Assembly: GCF_030929595.1 (NCBI RefSeq)
Contig: NZ_JAVFVR010000001.1
Coordinates: 310,001 to 374,000, forward strand
Source: Flavobacterium sp. LHD-85
GTDB taxonomy: Bacteria > Bacteroidota > Bacteroidia > Flavobacteriales > Flavobacteriaceae
Direction of reading: 5' to 3'
Length of the DNA stretch: 64,000 bases
The notes below the pieces were generated by a model, which was given only the letters and a program-made list of their open reading frames with translations, was not told the DNA's origin and did no database searches. Positions 35,602 to 43,844 of this stretch are shown here, one piece after another (position 1 is the first letter of the stretch; each line of letters starts with the position of its first letter). The translations under genes and the position numbers were made by a program.

Positions 35602-37185
35602 ATGAGAATACTTTACTCTTTAGTAGTAATATGCCTTTTAGTGGGCTGTAAAAAAGAAAACCCAAAACCTACACCTATTATCAAAAAAAAGGTGCCGGCA
35701 ATTATACTTACTAATGAGAGAACTGTCGAAATAGACACAGCATTAATAGGAACTTTTAAAAGTGAAACCTTAAAACAGTTTTACGTTGGATCTGAAAATC
35801 AAACCGTATGGGGCAATCTTAAAAAAAGAACTTTTGTTTTAGCTCAATTAGAAAAATCAGAAGAATTAGGCTTAGAACCGGAAGATTACAAAATTTCCCA
35901 ACTAAAAGAATTCGAAAGCAAAGTCGCTTCTCTTAGCAATAAAGACTTGGCTATGTACGACATTTTACTGACCTATAATTTTGAGAAATACCTTAATCAC
36001 ATACATAAAGGAAAGCTAGACCCTAAAAAATTGTATACCAATTGGGATTTGGATGAAAAAGAATTTGATGTGAATTCTGTTTTAATTAAAGGCTTCAATC
36101 AAAACAAACTAGATAGCATTGTCGAAAATATACAACCAAAAACACAGACATACAAAGAATTACTAAAAGCGCTTGAAATCATCAATACATTTCCCGATGA
36201 TAATGTAAAAACTATTGAATCTGCCGATAAAATTGTTTTAAACGATACCAATCCCGCTTTAACAAACATTAAAAAAAGACTTTTGTACTGGAACGATATG
36301 ACAGGAAGAGACAGTCTTTCTAATATTTACAACCACAAAACTTTTGAAGCCGTTAAAAGATTCCAAGAAAGGCACGGTTTAACTTCAGACGGAGTTATCG
36401 GGACCGGAACTATTCGTGCTTTAAATTATTCTAAAAAAGATAGAAAAAAACAGATAATTGCCAATTTGGAGCGATGGAGATGGTATCCGTCAGAATTGGC
36501 CGAAAACTATTTCATTATAAACATTCCCGATTACAGCTTAAATGTTGTCGAAAGTAAAGACACAACTTTAGTTAGAAATATTGTGGTAGGAACAAGCAAA
36601 AGAAAAACACCTATTATCACTTCTTTTTTAAAAACGGTTGTTTTTAATCCGACATGGACTGTCCCTCCAACGATTCTGAAAGAAGATGTCGTTCCTGCAA
36701 TGAAAAGAAACCGAAATTATTTGGCCAATAAGAATATCACTATTTACGATACTGCCGGAAAGGTAGTTTCTCCAATGGCATGGAATGAAAACAAACCAAA
36801 CAACTATCGTTATGTACAAAGCCCTGGCTATGATAATTCGTTGGGATTAATGAAAATTTTATTCCCAAATCATCACAGTGTCTATCTTCACGATACAAAT
36901 CATCGTAATATTTTTGGTCGCAATAACCGTTCTATGAGTTCTGGATGTGTGCGTGTTGAGAATCCAATGGAACTTGCCCAACACATACTGGATGTTGACG
37001 GGAACTGGCCACAAGACAGAATTGACACTATTATTGCGAGTAAAACAACAATGAGTTTCAAAATCACCAAAAAGTACGCTTTATATCAGTGGTATTGGAC
37101 CGCATGGAGCAAAAAAAATCAGCTCATTTTCAGAGCTGATATTTATGATCTAGATTCAGATTTATATGCGCAATTAAGAAATTAG
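35602..37185 (+). CDS. L,D-transpeptidase, YcbB/LdtD-like lipoprotein
   Basis: 527 residues. A lipobox LLVGC places the lipid Cys at 16. The middle has a scaffold domain and a peptidoglycan-binding helical module (FEAVKRFQERHGLTSDGVIG, about 250-275); the C-terminal YkuD domain carries HDTNHRNIFG and SMSSGCVRVENP, with catalytic Cys449. This order matches E. coli LdtD. It makes 3-3 cross-links between m-DAP residues, consistent with MurE being of the m-DAP type. Its last 12 bp overlap the convergent transpeptidase gene. Confidence 0.92.
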   Translation: MRILYSLVVICLLVGCKKENPKPTPIIKKKVPAIILTNERTVEIDTALIGTFKSETLKQFYVGSENQTVWGNLKKRTFVLAQLEKSEELGLEPEDYKISQLKEFESKVASLSNKDLAMYDILLTYNFEKYLNHIHKGKLDPKKLYTNWDLDEKEFDVNSVLIKGFNQNKLDSIVENIQPKTQTYKELLKALEIINTFPDDNVKTIESADKIVLNDTNPALTNIKKRLLYWNDMTGRDSLSNIYNHKTFEAVKRFQERHGLTSDGVIGTGTIRALNYSKKDRKKQIIANLERWRWYPSELAENYFIINIPDYSLNVVESKDTTLVRNIVVGTSKRKTPIITSFLKTVVFNPTWTVPPTILKEDVVPAMKRNRNYLANKNITIYDTAGKVVSPMAWNENKPNNYRYVQSPGYDNSLGLMKILFPNHHSVYLHDTNHRNIFGRNNRSMSSGCVRVENPMELAQHILDVDGNWPQDRIDTIIASKTTMSFKITKKYALYQWYWTAWSKKNQLIFRADIYDLDSDLYAQLRN

Positions 37186-37899
37186 CCTCTCTTCCATCGT
37201 AAAGCTTCTTGATGGATGATAGATATATAAACATGATTTGTCTTTTATTAATTGAATAATTTCATTTGTCAATTCAACTGGAACTGCCGGACAGCCCTGG
37301 CTTCTGCCTAATCTTTTATGATCTCTAATAAAAGATTCAGAAACGTAGTCTGCGCCATGCATTACAACGCCTCTTTCGCGAGCATTGTCATTTACACCAT
37401 TCTCTAATCCATCCAAACGCAAAGAAGCACCATGTTTCCCTTGATAAATTTCGCCCGTTGCATAAAATCCTAAACTACTTTTAAATGATGAATTAAGGTT
37501 TGAAAATGCTGAAGCAAATTCTTCTCCAGTATTTCTTCCGTGAGCCACAAGAGAATTAAACAAAATAGTATTACTAGTTAAATCAATCACCCACAAACGT
37601 TTTGTGTTTGATGACAAACCAAAATCAATTAGTGTTAGAATATTTTTCTTGACCACTCCTCTTTCTTTCAACAGATAAAATCCTTTTAAAGCTTCAGAAA
37701 AAGTTTTAAGCTCAGGCATTTTAAAATTGTTTGAATTTAATGAGTTATAAACGCTCTCGATTTTAGAATCTACTGTAACCTTTTCGACTTTAGCAATCGT
37801 CTTTACAGTGGCATTTTTTTTCAGATCGGATGTGTTTTTTGAATCTTTTCCAAAAGACAATAGTAAAAACACAAATAACGGATAAATTTTGTAAATCAT
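37174..37899 (-). CDS. Murein L,D-transpeptidase catalytic domain protein
   Basis: 241 residues, hydrophobic N-terminal signal, then a short secreted domain with MHGADYVSESF (H181) and GRSQGCPAVP (C203), the His and Cys of the second L,D-transpeptidase-like family (YkuD-related, HGA and SxGCPA signatures). Distinct from the YcbB type of its convergent neighbour, with which it shares 12 bp at the 3' ends. Likely periplasmic peptidoglycan remodelling; substrate preference is unknown. Confidence 0.85.
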   Translation of the reverse strand: MIYKIYPLFVFLLLSFGKDSKNTSDLKKNATVKTIAKVEKVTVDSKIESVYNSLNSNNFKMPELKTFSEALKGFYLLKERGVVKKNILTLIDFGLSSNTKRLWVIDLTSNTILFNSLVAHGRNTGEEFASAFSNLNSSFKSSLGFYATGEIYQGKHGASLRLDGLENGVNDNARERGVVMHGADYVSESFIRDHKRLGRSQGCPAVPVELTNEIIQLIKDKSCLYIYHPSRSFTMEERLIS

Positions 37900-37936
37900 T
37901 GAATTTCTTTAGGTTAAACAAAAAATTTGGGTATCG

Positions 37937-37965
37937 CAAAAATATAAAAAAATCATACCTTGCAA
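37937..37965 (-). promoter_or_regulatory. Promoter of the catalytic-domain L,D-transpeptidase
   Basis: Minus strand TTG (complement of 37963-37965), 18-bp spacer, TATTTTTG (complement of 37937-37944). Both elements and spacing match the Flavobacterium consensus. The leader would be about 30 nt. Confidence 0.75.
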
Positions 37966-38402
37966 AATACGAGCCTGATTTTCAAGGCTTTTTTGCTTAA
38001 ACTTTAACATTATTAACATAAATTTACTTTTTATGTAAGATTTTTTCTTATGCTAAAAATCACAACCTTATTACCCGTTTTCTTAAAAAAAGAAAAACAA
38101 AACGAAAATTTTTGAATATTAAACGGCTGCAAGCAGAACAAATTGAACCTATCATTTCTATAAAAGAATGATTGTTAAGCATGAAAACATATATTTCTAC
38201 AAGTGTAAAATGTTTTATCAGCCATAATGCCGTCAAAAATAAAGTCGAAAAGAGAGCTTAGCGTGAATTAATTTTAAAAAATAAAGGCTTCTTCAATTAA
38301 ATCAATATTTTTTTTTATAGTTCATTTTATTAAATATAAATGTAACAATTCTCAGTTTTCAAACTTTAGAAATGCCTTATATTTGTAGAAAACAAAAATG
38401 CA
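37966..38402. other. Gap upstream of gpmI
   Basis: No convincing gene in about 440 bp. An orphan hairpin AGCCT (37972-37976) / AGGCT (37985-37989) followed by TTTTTT points rightward with no gene before it. TATATTTG at 38378-38385 is a perfect -7 box for gpmI, 18 bp before its ATG, but lacks a TTG at the normal distance. Confidence 0.5.
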
Positions 38403-39920
38403 ATGAACAAAAAAGTTATCCTTATGATTTTAGACGGTTGGGGAAAATCTCCTGACCCTAAAGTATCTGCAATAGACAATGCAAATGTTCCTTTTATAAA
38501 CAGTCTTTACAAAAATTACCCAAGCGCTCAACTTAGAACTGACGGATTAAATGTTGGTCTTCCTGAAGGGCAAATGGGAAATAGCGAAGTTGGACACATG
38601 AATCTTGGCGCAGGAAGAATTGTATACCAAGATTTAGCCAAAATAAATTTAGCTGTAGAACACAAAACTTTAGCAAAAGAGCAAGTCCTTATTGACGCTT
38701 TTACTTATGCTAAAGACAACAATAAAAAAGTACACTTTTTAGGATTAGTTTCAGACGGTGGTGTTCACTCACATACTTCTCACCTTCGCGGATTAATCGA
38801 TGCTTCTCAAGAATACGGTTTAGATCAGGTTTATATTCACGCTTTTACAGACGGCCGTGACGTTGATCCAAAATCTGGAGCGAAATATATTCATGATCTT
38901 GAAGATTATATTAAAGACACTCCTGTAAAAATTGCTTCTATCGTTGGGCGTTATTATGCAATGGACCGTGATAAAAGATGGGAACGTGTAAAACTAGCTT
39001 ACGATCTTGTAGTAAATGGTGTTGGAACTCCATCAACAAATGCCGTTGCAAGCGTACTTTCAAGCTATGAAAAAGATGTTACTGACGAATTTATCGAGCC
39101 TGTTGTTATCGTTGATGAAAATGCAAAACCTCTTGCTACAATTGTAGAAGGTGATGTTGTAATCTTCTTTAACTTTAGAACTGATAGAGGCCGTGAACTT
39201 ACTGAAGCACTTTCTCAGCAAGATTTCCACGAGCAGAACATGCACAAACTAAACCTATATTATGTAACATTGACAAATTACGACGAAACGTACCAAAACG
39301 TAAAAGTAGTTTACAATAAAGATAATATTACCGAAACGCTTGGTGAGGTTTTAGAAAAAGCAGGTAAAAAACAAATCAGAATTGCTGAAACTGAGAAATA
39401 TCCGCACGTAACTTTCTTCTTCTCTGGAGGTAGAGAGACTCCTTTTGAAGGTGAATCTAGAATTTTGAGAAATTCGCCAAAAGTAGCAACTTACGATTTA
39501 AAACCTGAAATGAGCGCTTACGAATTGGCGGATGCTCTTGTTCCAGAATTAAACAAAGGCGAAGTTGATTTTGTTTGTTTAAACTTTGCAAACGGAGACA
39601 TGGTTGGACACACCGGAATTATGGAAGCTGCAATTAAAGCTTGTGAAGCTGTCGACGCTTGCGCGAAAAAAGTAATCGACGCTGCTCTTGCTAACGATTA
39701 CACTACAATCGTTATTGCAGATCACGGAAACTGCGAAACAATGATTAATCCTGACGGTTCTCCAAATACTGCACACACAACAAACCCAGTGCCGATTATT
39801 TTGGTTGACAAAGAATTAAAAAACATTCAAGATGGTGTTTTAGGTGATATTGCTCCTACTATTTTAGAATTGATGGGCGTTCAGCAACCAAATGCAATGA
39901 CTTGTCATTCACTTCTATAA
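38403..39920 (+). CDS. gpmI: 2,3-bisphosphoglycerate-independent phosphoglycerate mutase
   Basis: Mn-dependent glycolytic enzyme converting 3-phosphoglycerate to 2-phosphoglycerate. The 505 residues belong to the alkaline phosphatase superfamily: metal-binding D11 in LMILDGWG, nucleophile S61 in GQMGNSEVGHMNLGAG, FTDGRDVDPKS, and the second metal cluster in VIADHGNCE and TAHTTNPVP. Length is standard. An ACCATATAAG-type element starts 5 bp after the stop codon. Confidence 0.96.
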   Translation: MNKKVILMILDGWGKSPDPKVSAIDNANVPFINSLYKNYPSAQLRTDGLNVGLPEGQMGNSEVGHMNLGAGRIVYQDLAKINLAVEHKTLAKEQVLIDAFTYAKDNNKKVHFLGLVSDGGVHSHTSHLRGLIDASQEYGLDQVYIHAFTDGRDVDPKSGAKYIHDLEDYIKDTPVKIASIVGRYYAMDRDKRWERVKLAYDLVVNGVGTPSTNAVASVLSSYEKDVTDEFIEPVVIVDENAKPLATIVEGDVVIFFNFRTDRGRELTEALSQQDFHEQNMHKLNLYYVTLTNYDETYQNVKVVYNKDNITETLGEVLEKAGKKQIRIAETEKYPHVTFFFSGGRETPFEGESRILRNSPKVATYDLKPEMSAYELADALVPELNKGEVDFVCLNFANGDMVGHTGIMEAAIKACEAVDACAKKVIDAALANDYTTIVIADHGNCETMINPDGSPNTAHTTNPVPIILVDKELKNIQDGVLGDIAPTILELMGVQQPNAMTCHSLL

Positions 39921-39924
39921 TTTT

Positions 39925-40153
39925 CACCATATAAGTTATATAAGTTCATTAAATAGAACTTAAAAAAAATCTCGCAAAGACGCTAAGTCGCAAAGAATAT
40001 TAAACTTTGCGTCTCTGCGACTTTGCGAGAACTATTTTACACCAGAATCTAAAGCTTGAAAAAAGCTCACTTGCTTTTTACCTTCTTATATGATTTTTCT
40101 TTTCTATAAGAAAACAGGACTAATTTATATTTACTTATATCACTTATATGGTT
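39925..40153. repeat. ACCATATAAG inverted repeat, copy 2, enclosing a second hairpin repeat
   Basis: CACCATATAAGTTATATAAG (39925-39944) and the reverse complement of AACCATATAAGTGATATAAG (40134-40153) form the outer arms. The left arm starts 5 bp after the gpmI stop; the right arm touches the TGA of the convergent DUF445 gene. Inside, TCTCGCAAAG (39970-) pairs with CTTTGCGAGA (to 40030), an independent near-palindromic repeat rich in CGCAAAG. Confidence 0.85.
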
Positions 40154-41403
40154 CAAAAAACAAAATGATAAATCTGCTCCACGCCATAAATCACAAGACC
40201 AATAACCCCACCAACTAAAGTCCCGTTGATTCTGATATATTGAAGATCTTTACCTATTTCTAGTTCTAATTTTTCAGAAACCTCTTTCCCATCCCAACTT
40301 TTTACGGTTGACGAAATCAAATCTCCAATTACTTTTTTGTTGTTTAAAAGGACCGATAATAAATCATTTTTTATAAAAGTGTTAATTTTATCAATCATAG
40401 CAGGATCTTCTTTAATTCCGTTTCCGAAAGTTTGAATTAAATTTGAAATGCTATTTTTTATTGAAGAATCATCGCCTTTATTCAAATCATTTGTGATGGA
40501 CAATTTTATTTCATCCCAAATCCCGTTGATATAATCCTGAACCTCTTTTTTTCCAACAAAACCCAAAATCATATCGTTGATTTTGACTCTCATCTCTTCA
40601 GAGTTTTTTACTTTTTCCAGAAAGTTAAAAATATACTCATCAATTTTTAAACGCACCGCACTTTCAGGTTTTTTGGCTTCATTTAGAAAATCCTGCAAGC
40701 CATTAAAAACACCTTCTGTTATGCTTTTATCAGCCAAGCCAAAACTTAATAGTGGTGTCGAAGCTTTAACTTTTTGCCTAATTAAATCTTTATTGTTAGC
40801 TAATTCAGTGCTCATTACTTCTAGAAGATTCGTTAGCATCTGATTTTTTAAATTCCCTTTTTGCAAAGGTTCTAGTGCCAATGCCACCCAATCTCCAAAA
40901 TTAATTTCCTCTATTTTTTCTTTAAATTGAACCTGAATAAATCTTTTGACATCTTCGTCTTTAATAGTTCGTAAAATCCCCGGAATGATATTTACTGCAA
41001 CAACATCAGCTATTTTATTGGCATTTTCTTCGTGTGAAATCCAATCTGAAGCTTTAACTGCAAAATTAAATTCGTCCAATTTAACCTCCATTTTTTCGCG
41101 ATCTAGAAATTCCTCAGAAACAAAATTTCCTAGATTCTCTCCAATTTCATTTTTCTTGGTCGGAATAATTGCCGTATGCCAAATCGGAATTCCCATTGGG
41201 TGGCGAAAAAGTGCCACAACAGCAAACCAATCGGCTATTCCGCCTACCATTGCAGCTTCGCTAAAAGCCTGCAGCATCGGAATTTTAAAATAAATAGCAA
41301 TTAAAAACAATAGCACTGCAATACCCAAAAGTCCTAAAGCATTTCGCTTCATTTTCTTAAGAGCTTTTACTTTGGCAATATCTCGATCTATAATAGTCTC
41401 CAT
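40153..41403 (-). CDS. DUF445 family membrane protein
   Basis: 416 residues from the ATG complementary to 41401-41403; upstream in-frame codons exist to 41475 but would add an unlikely extension. Hydrophobic helices lie at about residues 26-42 and 50-65 and again at the extreme C-terminus (GTLVGGVIGLVIYG), with a long helical middle, the DUF445/YheB topology. The motif GGIADWFAVVALFRHPMG near the N-terminus is the family hallmark. Function is not established. Confidence 0.88.
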   Translation of the reverse strand: METIIDRDIAKVKALKKMKRNALGLLGIAVLLFLIAIYFKIPMLQAFSEAAMVGGIADWFAVVALFRHPMGIPIWHTAIIPTKKNEIGENLGNFVSEEFLDREKMEVKLDEFNFAVKASDWISHEENANKIADVVAVNIIPGILRTIKDEDVKRFIQVQFKEKIEEINFGDWVALALEPLQKGNLKNQMLTNLLEVMSTELANNKDLIRQKVKASTPLLSFGLADKSITEGVFNGLQDFLNEAKKPESAVRLKIDEYIFNFLEKVKNSEEMRVKINDMILGFVGKKEVQDYINGIWDEIKLSITNDLNKGDDSSIKNSISNLIQTFGNGIKEDPAMIDKINTFIKNDLLSVLLNNKKVIGDLISSTVKSWDGKEVSEKLELEIGKDLQYIRINGTLVGGVIGLVIYGVEQIYHFVF

Positions 41404-41458
41404 AATTATAAGCGTTTGTATTACTAATTTACGGCTTTTTTCTGGAGATATTAGTTTT

Positions 41459-41543
41459 GCCACGAATTCCACCAATTTTCACTAATTGCTTTTGCTTTAA
41501 AATTTTGACCAAATCATTCGTGCAAATTCGCGAAATTCGTGGC
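41459..41543. repeat. GCCACGAATT foldback repeat without a gene
   Basis: GCCACGAATTCCACCAATTT (41459-41478) faces GCGAAATTCGTGGC at 41530-41543. The arms belong to the same family as the arms around the GxxExxY gene at 42424-42938 and the repeat at 60382-60443. It lies between the divergent DUF445 and map genes. Confidence 0.75.
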
Positions 41544-41551
41544 TAAAAATT

Positions 41552-41585
41552 TTGCGCAAAAAATGAGATAAAAGTTGTATTTTTG
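41552..41585 (+). promoter_or_regulatory. Promoter of map
   Basis: TTG (41552-41554), 23-bp spacer, TATTTTTG (41578-41585). Because the box ends at 41585, a TTG start at 41583 is excluded and the ATG at 41607 is favoured. Confidence 0.7.
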
Positions 41586-41606
41586 CCAACTGAAAATGGA
41601 AAAAAT

Positions 41607-42425
41607 ATGATTATCCAAAAAACTAGAGAGGAAATCGAATTGATGCGCGAAAGTGCTTTAATCGTATCAAAAACATTAGGAATGATTGCTTCTGAAATTA
41701 AAGAAGGAGTTACAACATTATATCTTGACAAATTAGCAGAAGAATTTATTCGTGATCACGGTGCAGTTCCAAGTTTCCTGGGATTGTACGATTTCCCGAA
41801 TTCGCTTTGCATGAGTCCAAACGCTCAGGTTGTTCATGGTATTCCTAACAATACACCTCTTAAAAATGGTGACGTTATTTCGGTTGACTGCGGGGCTTTT
41901 AAAAATGGTTTCCACGGAGATCATGCATACAGTTTCGAAATTGGAGAAGTTGCACCTGAAGTTAAAAAACTTTTACGTGTTACTAAAGAATCTCTTTACG
42001 TTGGAATTAGAGAATTTAGAGCAGGAAATCGTGTAGAAGATGTTGGAAATGCTATTCAAAAATATACTGAAGCTCACGGTTACGGAGTAGTTCGTGAATT
42101 GGTTGGACATGGTGTTGGGCAAAAAATGCACGAAGAACCAGAAATGCCAAACTACGGAAAACGCGGACGCGGAAAGCTTTTTGTTGAAGGAATGGTTGTA
42201 GCAATCGAACCTATGATTAATATGGGAACCAGAAACATAAAACAGCTTAAAGATGGCTGGACAATCTTGACTGCTGACGGAAAACCTAGCGCACATTTTG
42301 AGCACGACGTAGCTTTAATTGATGGAAAACCTGAATTATTATCGACTTTTAAGTACATCTACAAAGCTCTTGGAATCGAGAGTAACGAAGAAGATGAATT
42401 CAGACAAGTGCCTTTGGTGTTATAA
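41607..42425 (+). CDS. map: Type I methionine aminopeptidase
   Basis: Removes initiator Met from nascent proteins. 272 residues from the ATG at 41607 (MIIQKTREEIELMRES). Metal ligands of the pita-bread fold are visible: Asp in SVDCG, Asp in GFHGDHAYSF, His in GHGVGQKMHEEPE, Glu in VAIEPMINMG and Glu in FEHDVAL. No N-terminal zinc finger, so the common bacterial type. Its stop codon overlaps the first base pairs of the repeat that surrounds the next gene. Confidence 0.95.
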   Translation: MIIQKTREEIELMRESALIVSKTLGMIASEIKEGVTTLYLDKLAEEFIRDHGAVPSFLGLYDFPNSLCMSPNAQVVHGIPNNTPLKNGDVISVDCGAFKNGFHGDHAYSFEIGEVAPEVKKLLRVTKESLYVGIREFRAGNRVEDVGNAIQKYTEAHGYGVVRELVGHGVGQKMHEEPEMPNYGKRGRGKLFVEGMVVAIEPMINMGTRNIKQLKDGWTILTADGKPSAHFEHDVALIDGKPELLSTFKYIYKALGIESNEEDEFRQVPLVL

Positions 42426-42938
42426 CACAAATTTCACGAATTAACACGAAATATATTTTGTCGAAATTTCACAGAAATGAAAAAATGAAGAATGAGTGAT
42501 TTGTATTTAAAAGAAGAATCCTATAAAATTATTGGGATTTGTATGGAAGTCCATAAAATTCTAGGAAAAGGACATAGTGAAAAGGTTTATGGTGATGCTT
42601 TAGAATATGAATTTAAACGAAATGAAATTCCTTATAATCGAGAATTAAGATATAATATCACTTATAAAGACATTATATTACCGAGTTACTATTTTGCAGA
42701 TTTTGTAATTTTTGATGAAATTATTTTAGAACTTAAAGCAATTACATCATTGACAACAAGTGAGATAAAACAAACATTAAATTATTTGGCTGCATCAAAA
42801 AACAAACTTGGTTTATTAGTCAATTTTGGAGAAGACAGCCTTAAGTACAAAAGAATAATATTATAACCCAAATCAAAGTTCGTGAAATTTCACCACAACG
42901 ATAATTCGTGGCAATCTGTGAAATTCGTGTTCAAATTT
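42424..42938. repeat. Inverted repeat pair flanking the GxxExxY gene
   Basis: Left arm 42424-42479 and right arm 42879-42938 are inverted copies of one sequence. AACACAAATTTCAC..ATTAACACGAA on the left aligns with AACACGAATTTCACAGATTGCCACGAA on the reversed right arm, and both continue to a second shared word, GAAATTTCAC. The arms end 12 bp before the start codon and begin 12 bp after the stop codon of the enclosed gene. Confidence 0.8.
42492..42866 (+). CDS. GxxExxY protein, PD-(D/E)XK nuclease superfamily
   Basis: 124 residues. The family signature is GHSEKVY (27-33). The rest supplies a complete nuclease-like core: E30, D70 in FADFVIF, ExK at E80 and K82 in ILELKA, and Q94xxxY98 in IKQTLNYL, as in RecB-type folds (PF13366-like). 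No cellular role is established for the family, which is often multicopy. Here the gene fills the loop of a foldback repeat, between map and a methyltransferase gene on the same strand. Base composition is as AT-rich as its surroundings. Confidence 0.88.
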   Translation: MSDLYLKEESYKIIGICMEVHKILGKGHSEKVYGDALEYEFKRNEIPYNRELRYNITYKDIILPSYYFADFVIFDEIILELKAITSLTTSEIKQTLNYLAASKNKLGLLVNFGEDSLKYKRIIL

Positions 42939-42946
42939 ATTTAACT

Positions 42947-43720
42947 GTGAAAAAACTTTTCAAATTAGTTTTAAATACAATCCCGCGTCCAATATTAATT
43001 CGTTTGAGTTATGTGGCGCGTCCAATTTTAGCTTTCTCTTTAAAAGGAGATAAATTTACAGATCCAATTGACGGAAAAAGCTTTAAATCGTTTTTGCCTT
43101 ACGGATACGGAAAACAGCGTAATAATGTACTTTCTCCAAGCACACTTTCTCTAGAGAGACACCGTTTACTTTGGCTGTATTTAAACGATCAGACTGATTT
43201 TTTTACAGCACCAAAAAAAGTATTGCATTTTGCTCCGGAACAAGCTTTCTACAAGAGATTTCGCAAGCAAAAAAACTTAGATTACACTACAACTGATTTG
43301 CTTTCGCCTTTGGCAGATGTAAAAGCAGATATCTGCAATTTGCCTTTCAAAGACAATGAATATGACGTTATTTTATGCAATCACGTTTTAGAGCATATTC
43401 CAGATGACACAAAAGCAATGCAGGAATTATACAGAGTTTTAAAACCTGGCGGAATGGCAATTTTACAGATTCCTCAGGATTTATCTCGCGAAGTTACTTT
43501 TGCTGATGATTCGATTACAGACCAGAAAGAACGCGCAAAAATCTTCGGACAATACGATCATGTTCGTGTTTACGGACGCGATTATTTCGATAAATTAAGA
43601 AGCATTGGATTTATTGTAATTGAAGAAGATTACACCAATAAAATTGCACCAGAATTGGTTGAAAAATACTGTTTAGCAAAAGGCGAGATTATTCCGCTTT
43701 GCTTTAAACAGGAAAACTAA
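42947..43720 (+). CDS. Class I SAM-dependent methyltransferase
   Basis: 257 residues from a GTG at 42947 (MKKLFKLVLNTIPRP); an alternative start at 42908 would translate repeat sequence and is rejected. The methyltransferase fold begins near residue 85 (KVLHFAPEQAFYKRF), with DLLSPLADVKADICNLPF and the PF08241-type ILCNHVLEHIPDD...ELYRVLKPGG. Substrate unknown. It ends at a strong terminator, preceded by one ACCATATAAG arm 6 bp after the stop. Confidence 0.85.
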   Translation: MKKLFKLVLNTIPRPILIRLSYVARPILAFSLKGDKFTDPIDGKSFKSFLPYGYGKQRNNVLSPSTLSLERHRLLWLYLNDQTDFFTAPKKVLHFAPEQAFYKRFRKQKNLDYTTTDLLSPLADVKADICNLPFKDNEYDVILCNHVLEHIPDDTKAMQELYRVLKPGGMAILQIPQDLSREVTFADDSITDQKERAKIFGQYDHVRVYGRDYFDKLRSIGFIVIEEDYTNKIAPELVEKYCLAKGEIIPLCFKQEN

Positions 43721-43726
43721 CTTTTT

Positions 43727-43751
43727 CACCATATAAGTGATATAAGTTCAT
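43727..43751 (+). repeat. ACCATATAAG element, single arm, copy 3
   Basis: CACCATATAAGTGATATAAG plus TTCAT starts 6 bp after the methyltransferase stop codon, in the same orientation to the gene as at pepE and gpmI. No matching second arm follows; instead a terminator begins at once. Confidence 0.85.
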
Positions 43752-43753
43752 CT

Positions 43754-43802
43754 AAAAGGAGTTTTCAGAATAGTAATAATTTGAAAACTCCTTTTATTTT
43801 TT
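43754..43802 (+). terminator. Terminator after the methyltransferase gene
   Basis: AAAAGGAGTTTTCA (43754-43767) pairs with TGAAAACTCCTTTT (43782-43795), followed by ATTTTTTTT. Confidence 0.9.
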
Positions 43803-43844
43803 TTGCCAAAATCTAAATTACAAGCCTAACCAAATCCCTAAACC

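Noticed and set aside
37972..37994. Orphan hairpin with T-run as the end of a small RNA
   Set aside because: Only a 5-bp stem and no promoter facing it on the plus strand within reach.
38181..38261. 26-codon ORF starting MKTYISTSVK in the gpmI upstream gap
   Set aside because: Too short, no promoter or conserved neighbour, no recognisable motif.
42908..42946. Upstream GTG start of the methyltransferase
   Set aside because: It would translate the right arm of the repeat around the GxxExxY gene; the GTG at 42947 gives a normal basic N-terminus.
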